Shown piece after piece: positions 9,621 through 18,509 of a stretch of 28,432 nt of DNA (the stretch's first letter is position 1; every line of letters starts with the position of its first letter). The notes beneath the pieces were generated by a model. That model was not told the origin of the DNA. It made no database searches and saw nothing but the letters and a program-made list of their open reading frames with translations. Made by a program: the position numbers and the translations under genes. This DNA is from a virus, in the IMG/VR virus record IMGVR_UViG_3300045242_000074, positions 1-28,432 of that record, one strand, 5' to 3'.

Positions 9621-10348
9621 CCCATCCGCAGGACTCGCTTAGCGCTCGCGCGATATTGGGTGCGATGCAGTAGGCAAGCCCGATACCAGTATGCGGAACG
9701 GCGACATATCAAGGCCAGCATCGCTATCTGATGCTTTGGGGATACGGCAGGGACGGCAATGCGGAGATTGTGCGGCGGCATGTGGCGCGTGGCGGTCACG
9801 CGATATTGTGGGATTTGGGCTACTTCCGTAGGGCAAAGACGGAAGGATATTTCAGGATGAGTGTTGATCGTTGGCATCCGCAGACATGGCTGGACGCGAC
9901 GCCTAACGATGGTTCAAGATTTCAATAGTTAAACATTCCATTGCGCAAGGTATCCGACCCTAATGGGCCGATCATTGTTGCGGCGATGGGTAAAAAATCA
10001 CAGGCGGTAATCGGCAAGGATTGGGAATCGGACAAAGCCGCAGAATTGGCGGCAAGGTTTCCGGGCAGACAAGTAATCATTCGCAGCAAGGGGAATCCGA
10101 CGCCGATCGCATAGGCATTGATGGGCGCATCTATGCTGGTATGCAGGCATAGTAATTGCGCGGTGGATGCAGTAGTCGCTGGCGTGCCTATTGAATGCGA
10201 AGATGGCGCGGCAAAATGGCTAGATGGAAAGCCGTATAAACGCCGTACAAGAAAAGACTTTTTGAACCGGCTTGCGTATTGGCAATGGAAAGCAAGCGAA
10301 GCCGCGCAAGCGTGGCAATTCATATTGAAGGTAACGAATGAAGATTAA
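9590..10348 (+). CDS. Second glycosyltransferase/polysaccharide-type phage protein (TAG = Gln)
   Basis: 252 residues with TAG at codons 28, 113 and 175. Landmarks: YLMLWGYGRDGNAEIVRRHV, GGHAILWDLGYFRR, DPNGPIIVAAMGKKSQ, FPGRQVIIRSKG and ALMGASMLVCRHSNCAVDAV followed by AGVPIECEDGAA. The last segment is like the nucleotide-sugar-binding part of capsule or teichoic-type GT-B enzymes (hS-N-xAxDAxxAGxP). It recurs in Proteobacterial phages beside the neighbouring genes. Function inferred. ATG 9590 lies inside the previous gene; the end overlaps the methyltransferase start. Stop is TAA. Confidence 0.8.
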
Positions 10349-10853
10349 CGTGGGATGCGGTAGCAGAACGCTAGACGGCTGGTTCAATTGCGACATTGCG
10401 CGCGATCCGAACGCGCCGCGCGATCCTGACTTGCTGTGCGACGCAAAATAGATTCCGCTGGCGGATGGTTGCGCTGATACCGTTATGGCGATTCACCTGT
10501 TTGAGCATCTTTACCGCTGGGAGGTTGAGGGCGCACTGCGCGAGTGGGGCAGGCTGTTGCAGCCTGGCGGCTTGCTGATATTGGAATTGCCAGACCTTGT
10601 GAAGTGCTGCAAAAACTATCTTGAAGGCCGCATGCGCGGTGGGAAGAATCCCGACCAGCTCGCGCGATGGGGTATTTATGGCGATCCGCGTTCTGGCAAC
10701 CCCTACATGAATCATCGCTGGGGATATTCGCCGGATGAATTAATATAGATATTGCTCGCCAATGGGTTCAAGAACGCGAAGGAAAAGCCGACGCAATTTC
10801 ATCCCGCTGGCCGTGAACATCGTGATATGCGTATTGAGGCGATCAAGGCATGA
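10338..10853 (+). CDS. Class I SAM-dependent methyltransferase (TAG = Gln)
   Basis: 171 residues. Motif I INVGCGSRTLDGWFNCDI at the N-terminus, then DTVMAIHLFEHLYRW and the post-motif LLQPGGLLILELPDL, the standard Rossmann-fold order. A small C-terminal part contains HRWGYSPDELI-TAG-ILLANGF. TAGs are codons 38 (LCDAK-TAG-IPLADG) and 137. The second sits in a helix where Gln is natural. The substrate is unknown; a neighbour-linked sugar or glycan is likely, since it lies between glycosyltransferase-like genes. Stop TGA overlaps the next ATG (ATGA). Confidence 0.9.
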
Positions 10854-11542
10854 CGTTGCGTATATACATTGGTTATGACGCGCGCGAGCCGGAAGCCTAC
10901 CGCGTTGCGGAATCATCCTTGCGCAAGCATGCAACATAGCCCGTTGACGTAACGCCATTGAATGCGGAACGCCTAGCGGCAGATGGTTTGCTGCGTCGCA
11001 TGCAGGATCGGCGCGGCGGAATCTATGACTTGCCGAGCAACGCGCCATGCAGCACAGACTTCGCCATATCGCGGTTTCTTGTGCCAAAGCTGGCGCAAAC
11101 GGGCTGGGCCTTGTTTGTCGATTCGGACGTTGTTTTTATGGATGATGTGGCGCAGTTGTTTGAGCAAGCCGACGCAAATAAGGCCGTGATGGTAGTCAAG
11201 CATTCGCAGCCTGAAACTGGCGATAAGAAAATGGACGGCCAGACGCAGACGCATTATGCGCGCAAGAATTGGTCAAGCGTGATGCTATGGAATTGCTGGC
11301 ATCCGGCGAATCAACGATTGAGCCTGTAGGACATAAACGAAAGGCCTGGGCGTGACTTGCACAGATTCTATTGGCTGCACGATTCCGAAATCGGCATGTT
11401 GACTTGTGATTGGAATTGGCTGGTAGGCGTGCAAGAAAAACCTTTCTTTCCGAAGCTCGCGCATTTTACGCTGGGTGGGCCGTTCACGCCGGGATGGGAA
11501 GGCGGGGCGCATGATGAAATATGGTATGAGGCTTCGCGCTGA
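10850..11542 (+). CDS. GT-A glycosyltransferase with DxD motif (TAG = Gln)
   Basis: 230 residues. It opens with LRIYIGYDAREPEAYRVAESS, typical of GT8-like phage glycosyltransferases. It carries a metal-binding DxD in LFVDSDVVFMDD (Asp 91 and Asp 93), then NWSSVMLWNCWHPAN and a late His in LAHFTLGGPFTPGW, which could complete the metal site. TAGs are codons 30 (KHA-TAG-PVDV) and 160 (LSL-TAG-DINERPGRDL). Probably transfers a sugar from a nucleotide donor; acceptor unknown. It overlaps both neighbours by ATGA. Last gene of the glycan cassette. Confidence 0.9.
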
Positions 11543-11907
11543 TGTATCCGCCCGTCTTTGCTACCGCAGTTGCGGCGTCGCCTGTAACGGCATTGCTCGG
11601 CACGAATCCGACGCGCCTATATCTGTTCGGTGAAGCTCCGCAGAACGTCACGAAACCGTATGCAGTCTGGCAGACGGTCGCAGGCTCGCCCGAAAACTAT
11701 CTAGGCACGTCGCCAAATATAGATCATTGGGTTGTATAGGTGGACGTATACGCAGATACCGCATCCAGCGCACGCGCGGTTGCACAGGCATTGCATGATG
11801 CTTTTGAGCCTAAGGCATATGTGACTAGCTGGCGCGGCGAGTCACGCAGCACGGATACACTTTTATATCGCTACGGTTTCGACGTGGAGTGGTGGAAGCC
11901 GCGATAA
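11542..11907 (+). CDS. Tail completion protein, DUF3168 family (TAG = Gln)
   Basis: 121 residues. The pattern PPVFATAVAASPVTALLG, YAVWQTVAGSPENYL and HWVV-TAG-VDVYADTASSARAVAQAL followed by LHDAFEP fits DUF3168. TAG at codon 66 sits exactly where the family strand reads V-Q-V/I-D-V-Y, one of the best pieces of evidence for Gln. Role: joins head connector to tail tube. The gene returns to virion functions after the glycan cassette. ATG overlaps the previous TGA; stop is TAA, followed by two hairpins. Confidence 0.92.
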
Positions 11908-11915
11908 AACAGAAT

Positions 11916-11955
11916 CCCGGAGCGCTCCGGGCTAACTTCCGCAATTGATGCGGAA
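11916..11955 (+). terminator. Two tandem hairpins before the tail tube gene
   Basis: CCCGGAGC/GCTCCGGG at 11916-11931 is a perfect 16-base palindrome. It is followed by TTCCGCA (11937-11943) pairing with TGCGGAA (11949-11955) over 5 bases and then ACTTTT. Together they could terminate part of the upstream transcript or mark a processed 5' end for tail tube mRNA. Confidence 0.55.
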
Positions 11956-11986
11956 ACTTTTCAATCATCTAGATGAGGATATCAAA

Positions 11987-12451
11987 ATGGCGGTTCTTAC
12001 CAAGGGCACTTAGGTGTATTTCATCGATCCCGTAAATCATGCGGTGATCGAACTGTATTGCGTCAAAACGCTTAATCCGGGTGGCGCGCAGCGCGATCAG
12101 ATCGAGACGACTTGCCTTAGCGCAAACTCTCGCTCTTACCTTCCGGGCCTTCCCACACCGGGCTAGGCATCGCTCGAAATCGACTTCGATCCGTCGCAGT
12201 CTAGCCACAAGCGTTTCCATGAGCTGTATGTATCCGGCGATACGATCCACTTCGCCGTTGGCTGGTCGGATGGCACCGTAACGCCGCATGCGAATACGTC
12301 GGGCGACTTCGTTCTGCCTACCTCGCGTTCGTGGCTGCACTTCGATGGATTCATCCGTGATTGCCCGTTTAATTTCGCGGTCAATGCAGTGGTTGCATCT
12401 GCTGTTTCGATCCAGGTTTCGGCCTTCCCAGACTTGTTCGTTAAGTCTTGA
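11987..12451 (+). CDS. Major tail tube protein (TAG = Gln)
   Basis: 154 residues, hexamer-forming tube subunit. Segments: TKGT-TAG-VYFIDP near the N-terminus, VKTLNPGGAQRDQIETTCL, GLPTPG-TAG-ASLEIDFDP, then HELYVSGDTIHFAVGWSDG and a C-terminal PFNFAVNAVVASAVSIQVS. The order (asparagine/proline loop, ETTCL, GLxxPGxAxxxIxFDP) is that of lambda-V-like tail tubes. TAGs are codons 9 and 60. Start ATG 11987 has GAGGAT at 11975-11980 and the same ATATCAAAATGGC start region as the capsid gene, both abundant proteins. Stop TGA overlaps the next gene. Confidence 0.92.
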
Positions 12452-12930
12452 CCGAAGCGGTAGACATTCGCGGGCTTGAAGGGGCGCTTGATATTCTCAA
12501 GCGCCTACCGGCTGAGCTTGTCTCAAGTAAGGGCGGTGTCGTCCTTACCGGATTGCGCAAGGGAGCGACGCTCGTGCGCAAGGCATGGCAGGCGGAAGTT
12601 CAGCGGATGGTGGATGAGCCGAATATCGCAGGACACTACAAAGATATCGGCTTGTACAAAAAATCAATCGGTGCAAAGCGCGTGCGCAATCCGAAGAAGT
12701 ATGGATGTGACGAAATGGTGCGCGTTCGCGTGAAAGCGGGCGCGTACCCCGATGGCGATAGGGTGGCGATGGTTGCGGGCATTTTGGAGCACGGCTACGA
12801 GCATATGGTTGCCAAGGCTCCGTTCCGCAAAGCCACGGATACCATCGGGCAGACCGTTGCGGATGCAGTAGTGAAGGGCATCAATGACGGAATCGAAAAG
12901 GTAATAAAGCAACTCGATCCAACGGCATAA
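12448..12930 (+). CDS. HK97 gp10-like tail component, TTG start
   Basis: 160 residues, no TAG. EGALDILKRLPAEL, RKGATLVRKAWQAEV, the central VRVRVKAGAYPDG and the late GILEHGYEHMVAKAPFRKA match the HK97 gp10/minor tail family (EhGtxxmxAxPFlrpA). It probably sits at the head-tail joint. The only start that fits the frame well is TTG 12448, overlapping the tube stop (TTGA), so translational coupling is likely. Usually this gene precedes the tail tube; here it follows it. Stop is TAA. Confidence 0.85.
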   Translation: MTEAVDIRGLEGALDILKRLPAELVSSKGGVVLTGLRKGATLVRKAWQAEVQRMVDEPNIAGHYKDIGLYKKSIGAKRVRNPKKYGCDEMVRVRVKAGAYPDGDRVAMVAGILEHGYEHMVAKAPFRKATDTIGQTVADAVVKGINDGIEKVIKQLDPTA

Positions 12931-13031
12931 CCCAAACGGCAAAGCGGTTACAAACGGGCGCGCGGCCTCTACGCTGTTCGCCGTGGCGCAAGTCGCGCGA
13001 CCCGTCCCGCATCAAAATAGGTAGAACGAAA

Positions 13032-13361
13032 ATGGAACTGATCCAGAAAACGCTTAAGTACAAGGGCAAAGAGGAAACGGTTTACTTCAAGGAATTGACC
13101 GCAGGCCAGCGCTTCCTCTTGCTGAAAGGCCAGCGTATCTAGACGCATCCTGGCGATGAAAAGGCCACGATGGAAATTGATCTTGGCGAAAGCCTTGAGC
13201 GCAATCATCGTCTGGTGCAAATGACGCTTGTGACGGAAGCGGGCGCAGCGGTGTATCGCACGCTTGCCGATCTGCATGCGGACTCGGCGGCGAAGGTTTC
13301 CGCACTGGTCAAGCTTGCCAGTGACGTACACAAGGATGACGACACCGAGGGAAACGCCTAA
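13032..13361 (+). CDS. Tail assembly chaperone, G-like (TAG = Gln)
   Basis: 109 residues, chaperone that coats the tape measure before tube assembly. ELIQKTLKYKGKEETVYF is followed by ELTAGQRFLLLKGQRI-TAG, then HRLVQMTLVTEAGAAVY, with an acidic C-terminal tail. The position between tail tube and tape measure is diagnostic. TAG is codon 37. Normal termination is TAA 13359-13361, four codons after a GGGAAAC slippery site, which diverts a fraction of ribosomes into the next frame. A gap of 101 bases precedes the gene and holds no clear feature. Confidence 0.88.
13349..13355 (+). promoter_or_regulatory. Programmed -1 frameshift site GGGAAAC
   Basis: GAG GGA AAC in the G frame forms the heptamer G GGA AAC (X XXY YYZ). 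A -1 slip continues into CGC CTA AGC and the frame then stays open to TAA 13685-13687. This matches the gpG/gpGT arrangement of lambda-like phages in position, direction and sequence type. It is only two codons before the zero-frame stop. Confidence 0.9.
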
Positions 13362-13687
13362 GCGGTGATCCGCAGCTAAGGTTCCTGTGTAAGCTCGCGT
13401 TTACGTTCCGCGCACCATTGCATGAAGTCATGCAGTGGCCTGCGCGGGACGTGGCCTTACTCGCTGAGTATATGTCCAAGGAACCTGCGCCGGATGACCG
13501 CTTGGAATTTGCATTAGCAGCGATTCAAGCGATGTACGTAAATTCGCATCGCAAACAAGATGCGCCCGCGCATAATGTGAAAGATTTCATGCTGTTCCTC
13601 GATCCTTGGGGCGAGCAAAAAGCCGAAGAAGAATCCAAGATTTCCGACCTTGCCGGAGAGTTCGGCATTTTCAATCAGGTACGATAA
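13355..13687 (+). CDS. Tail assembly chaperone T-like extension, made by -1 frameshift
   Basis: The 110-residue extension is fused to the first 108 residues of the G-like protein to give a product of about 218 residues. No good independent start exists: the frame is open from the slip site, and conserved-looking protein sequence (LCKLAFTFRAPLHEVMQW, then ALLAEYMSKEPAPDDRLEFA) begins well before the first in-frame TTG. DPWGEQKAEEE is like the minor tail T proteins that contact the tape measure. It contains no TAG and ends 4 bases before the tape measure ATG. Confidence 0.88.
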   Translation, partial: RLSGDPQLRFLCKLAFTFRAPLHEVMQWPARDVALLAEYMSKEPAPDDRLEFALAAIQAMYVNSHRKQDAPAHNVKDFMLFLDPWGEQKAEEESKISDLAGEFGIFNQVR

Positions 13688-13691
13688 ATAA

Positions 13692-16600
13692 ATGGCAACG
13701 ATTGTATTTGATCTAAAGGCCGTCACTGGCGCTTTCGTTACAGACTTTCAACGCGCTGCAAAGGAGGCGCAGAAGTCATTGGGCGAAATTAAGGATGCCG
13801 CACGCGAGACGGGCGCGGGCATCCTTGAGTCATTTACAGGACTGAGTACATCGCAGCTAACAGTTGCGGCGCTCTCGGCGGGCTTTGGCGAACTGATTAA
13901 AAAGTCAATCGAGCTTGGCGATCAAGTTAACAAGATGTCGCAGAAAATTGGCGTTAGCGTAGAAACGCTATCTGCCCTGCGTGCGTAGGCGCAGCTATCT
14001 GATGTGAGCTTCGATGATCTTGGCTCCGCAATGGGTAAGTTTGCCAAGACCCAGGCGGCAGCTGCAGGCGGCGCTAAATAGCAATCGGAAGCATTCGCCG
14101 CGATGGGCGTTGCGCTCAAGGATGCGGAAGGACATTTGCGCAGTCAAAATGACGTGCTCGGCGACGTTGCTAAAAAGTTTGCGTCCTACAAAGACTCGAC
14201 GGAAAAAACGGCGCTTGCATAGGTGCTGTTCGGAAAGTCTGGCAAGGAACTAATCCCACTGCTAAATGAGCTTGGCGAAAAGGGATTTGAAGAAGTCACG
14301 AAACAGGCCAAGGCATACAATCTTGTTATCGGCGCAGACCAAGCAAGGGCGTCCTAGGAGTTCCACGAAAACATCACGCGGCTAAGTCAGGCCACTACGG
14401 GCTTTGGTCTGGCCGTCACGAAATAGCTGCTACCCAGCCTTGTGAATCTATCCTCGCAAATGGCGGAAGCCGCTAAGACTTCAGATGGTTACGCGGATAG
14501 CGCAAGTGGTGCTGTGTCTGTTATTAAATCATTCGTTCTTGGCTTGATCGCAGCCAAGGAAACAATCGCGGGACTGGTAAACGTTATCGCCGCAGTATTT
14601 GATGCGGTCAAAACGACGTTTGATGCATCCGGTCAATTTATTGCGGCATGGTCGCAGATGGTTGCCAAAAATATATAGGCTGCCTTCCGTTTTGATTATT
14701 CTGCAATATCCGCGAATAAGGACGCCTTCATAAAACAGGCCGGAGAAATTGCTGGCACGTTTACGCACAACATGGATGTCGCGCGCGGCGCTATGAGTTC
14801 CGGCGTTACTGACTCTGTTGGCAATGTCAAAAAAGCATACGATGCGCTTTTCGGCACGTTCTCCAATGTGATTTCAGGAGTTAAGACTGTATCCAAAGCG
14901 CACGAGGAAGGCGTAGCGCCGCTGCTCAAGAATGCGGATGCAGCGAAGGAGGCGACGAAAGCAGCCGAAAAGCTTGCGGAAATGTTCAATAAGGACGGCG
15001 AGACGCTAGCTTCCATTCAGTCCAAACTAAATCCCGTACAAAAAATATATAGCGAATACGTCAAGGGCATCGCGGAGGCGAATACCGCTTATCAAAAAGA
15101 AATAGAGCTTGCAAAAAAAGCAGGCTTGGGCGATGCTGCATTGGGCCAAGCTAAAGAAAACTTGATTGCAAAAAATAAGGCGCTGCTGGATGTTGAAAAG
15201 GCTCAGTAGGCGGAATTTATAAAGCAGAATGATGTAGTTGGAAAATATCTTGAGAAAATCGCAGACGATCAGGCGCTAATTGGGCTTACTGACCGACAAA
15301 AAGAAATTACCAAGGCAGTTCAGGACTTAACTCGCGAATGGGAAAAGGATACGCCTGCTGTCAAGGCGTGGCTGGCTTAGATGGGCGTTATTGATCCAAC
15401 GTCCGAAGCTGGCAAGCTCAAGATTTAGGAAGTAACTGGCGCGCTGTATGACAATAAGCAAGCCTTCGATCTTTCGCAGCAGGCTGCGCGCGAATGGCAA
15501 GGCATCTGGTCGCAATCCTTCGATAAGATACTAAACACCAGCGGCAATATCTGGACGAAGCTAAAATCCGGATTCAAAGACCTTGTAAATTCGATCATCC
15601 AGTATTTCGAGAAGCTCGCGATTGTCAATCCGATCCTAAACGCCATGTTTGGCGGTTCGGTCGGATTCTCTATATTGCCAACGCTTGCCAATGCTGCGGG
15701 CGGGACTGCGCTAAATCAGACTGGTGCAGCAATTGCGCAATCCTATATTGACCCGAGTAGCGGCAATGTCATTGGCGGCGCTGCGGGCGGCGCTGGCGGC
15801 ATTGGTGGCCTAACGTCACCGTCAACTTGGGTGGGGCTTGGGAAAAACCTTTTCAGCGGGTTTAGTTCGCTATGGAGCGGCACGTCAGGCGGTATTGCAT
15901 CATTCGGCAGCATTCCAGGCGGCGGGTCATATGCGTTGACAGCCCCTGGCGCAGCCAGTCCGTTCGGGTATGGTGGCTACGGCTCAGGGTTCGGGTAGGC
16001 GCTCGGCGTCGCTGGCGGCATTTATGCTGGCTATAACGAGTATAAGAACGCTGGCGGCGGTCTGGCGGGCGCAGCTGGTGGGCTAGCCTATGGAGCCGGT
16101 ACATACTTCGCGGGCGCTGGCATCGCTACTGCGGCTGCAACAGGCAGCATTGCTGCTGGACTCTCTGCAATCCCCGTTGTGGGCTGGATCGCAATTGCAG
16201 CCATGCTCATTGACAAGTTCAGCGGCGGCAAGCTATTTGGCACAGCATTCAAGCCGACCGGCAACGTTGCCGAGAATGTGAGCATCGGCGCGAATGGCGC
16301 TTCGGTCACAAACTCTATTGAAGAAAAGAAAAATCAGGCTTTGTTCGCAGGCCACAAATGGCGATGGGAAGATCTCGCCGCCACGCCGGAACAGATGCAG
16401 TTCGCGGATTCCGTAACCAAGGCCATGAATCAGGTGGCGCAGTCTGCGGCTACCGCGCTTGGGCATGATGTGGGCGATCTTGTCTCTGGCGCGTTCAAAC
16501 AGGTTACGGATAAATCCGGCAAGGTCACATCGCAAATTTCTACGGTACTCGGCAAGCAATACACCGAGGCCATAGACGATTTCGTCAAGCGCATGCAGGC

Positions 16601-18509
16601 GGAAAACGTCATTGCGCAAATTGGCGGTGAAGCGGACAAGGTGGCGGACGCCTATCGCGCGACCGCACAAGGATTGTCCGACGCAGCGCAGTTCCTGCTC
16701 GCCGCTGCGGTAGATATCAAGCACGGTCAATCGTTGCTCGGCGATGATAAATCGCTGATAAGCATCAATGCGCTTGTGAACCAGCTTGCGCAGTCTGGCG
16801 AGTCGCTGGTGCAAACCTATCAGCGATTGCAGACTGAGACGAAGGCGCTGCATGACTCGCTCGACATGATGGGCGTCACCTTGTCGCATACCGGCGCGGA
16901 GTTTGTGAAGTTCGCGGACGCGGCAGCGACGGCAGCGGGTGGCGTGCAAAACCTGCAAGCACTGCTCGCGAGCTACGGGAAGAATTACTTCTCTGCAGAC
17001 GAGCAAGGGCAGCAGCAGATTGCCTACTTCAAGAAACTGGCAGGCGATGCGCTTACCGGCATCGGTGAAGCCGCAGACACCAGCATGGCGCAGTTTCGTG
17101 AGGACTTCACGAAGGTCATGCCGACGCTCACGCCGGAGCAACTCGTCTCTTGGCTCAAGGCGGCGGACTATCTCGCGCAGGCCACTGCAGCGCAGAATCA
17201 GTATAACGCCGCACTCGCACAGGCCAATGCTGCACAACTGAACGGAGTCCAAAACTACGCAAATATTGTCACGTCGATTCAGGACGGCATAAACCAGTTA
17301 CAGCATCCCGCCAGTGATTTCCAAAAGGGATTGATGGCAATCGGGCAGGCGCTTGTTTCGACGGAAGCGCAATTGAATGCGGCGGCGCGCGCGGCAGGAC
17401 TGGCAGCGGCACGCGAGGAAGATTTGGCGCTCGCGCGTAAGTACGCGGAACTGCAATCGCAGGTGCTAGCCAAGCAATTGATGGCGGATAGCGCGCCGCT
17501 GGTATCCAGTCTATTCGGCAATGGCTCGGTGGATCAGGCCGCGACCTCGGCGAGTAGCAGCCTGTACAACGTCGCCAGCGGATTGCAGGCGGTCGCGGAT
17601 GCGGCTACTACCTTCCGTAATTCCATGTTGCTCAATTCTCAGTTGTCGCCGCTGAATGTGCAGCAGCAATATCAGGAAGCGCTCAAGCAGCTTTCGGCAG
17701 ATGGTAGCTCGCAGACCGCACAAACCGCGCTAACTCTCGCGCGGCAACTGATGGCATCGGGCGACGACTACGCCAAGGCGTTCGACCTCATCACCAGCAT
17801 GGTACGCAACAACGGCAGCACGGCAACGGCTGGCGGCGGCGGTCACGGTAGTAGCAGCAGCGCTACATCGGCGGGGCAGACAGAATCACAGCGACTTGCC
17901 GACGCGCAAAAACTCGCGCAGAACGTTGCAGACCTCGCCGGGTTCGGCGGCAAATCTTTCGCGGACATTGCCAAGCAACTCGGTTTTGGACTCGATCAGC
18001 TTGGCAGCATCCTCGGCTTGCAAGGCGACGACCTTACGAAATACCTCACGTCGCTTGAGGCCAAGAGTTACAACCTCACCGACATGGCGGCGATGCTTGA
18101 CAAAACTGTCACGCAGCCGATTGTCGATGCGCTTTATAAGGCGCTTGGCCTGTACAAAAACATCAATACGCATATTGGCATTCCGGGCACCATTGGCAGT
18201 ATCGCAGCAAATGATAGCGACGGCGCGAATTTCAGCGGTACGCCGATCCTGTCGCGTCGCCCAATCCTGCCGACCCCTGTAAACCCTGGCGGAGTGTCGC
18301 CGCCATCGCCGGAGCCTGTGACCCCTGGCGATATAGACCGCCTAGGCGACCGCATCATTAACGGCTTGACCAATGTGGCGAAGGTAACGGCCAGCGGCGC
18401 GGTTGCGGTTGAGGATGCGACAAACAGCGTGGGCAACAAGATCGTGAACCTCGCGCGCGCACCTAACGTGCCGGTAAGCGACCGCGTTATGCGGAGCCTT
18501 GTCGCCTGA
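13692..18509 (+). CDS. Tape measure protein (10 TAG = Gln in the first half only)
   Basis: 1605 residues, the protein that sets tail length; at about 1.5 angstrom per residue this suggests a long flexible tail. TAGs are at codons 99, 130, 177, 222, 245, 329, 506, 563, 579 and 769, all in the same frame. Helical, Ala/Lys-rich early part; membrane-like segments near VIKSFVLGLIAAKETIAGLV and GLSAIPVVGWIAIAAMLI; a Gly-rich stretch about residues 690-770; then long Gln/Ala-rich helices. Codons 770-1605 hold roughly 65 Gln codons, all CAA or CAG. ATG 13692 follows the chaperone stop; TGA overlaps the next ATG. Confidence 0.92.

Noticed and set aside
13418-13687. Independent gene starting at TTG 13418
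   Set aside because: Protein-like sequence extends upstream to the slippery site with no stop, so the -1 frameshift fusion explains it better.
48-16179. Degraded prophage with many nonsense mutations
   Set aside because: Only TAG interrupts the frames. TAA, TGA and frameshifts are absent, genes overlap cleanly and motifs are intact, so decay is not the explanation.
16233-17252. 339-residue minus-strand frame inside the tape measure
   Set aside because: It lies opposite a well-supported gene, is rich in Arg, Cys and His as antisense frames of GC-rich genes are, and has no recognisable motif.
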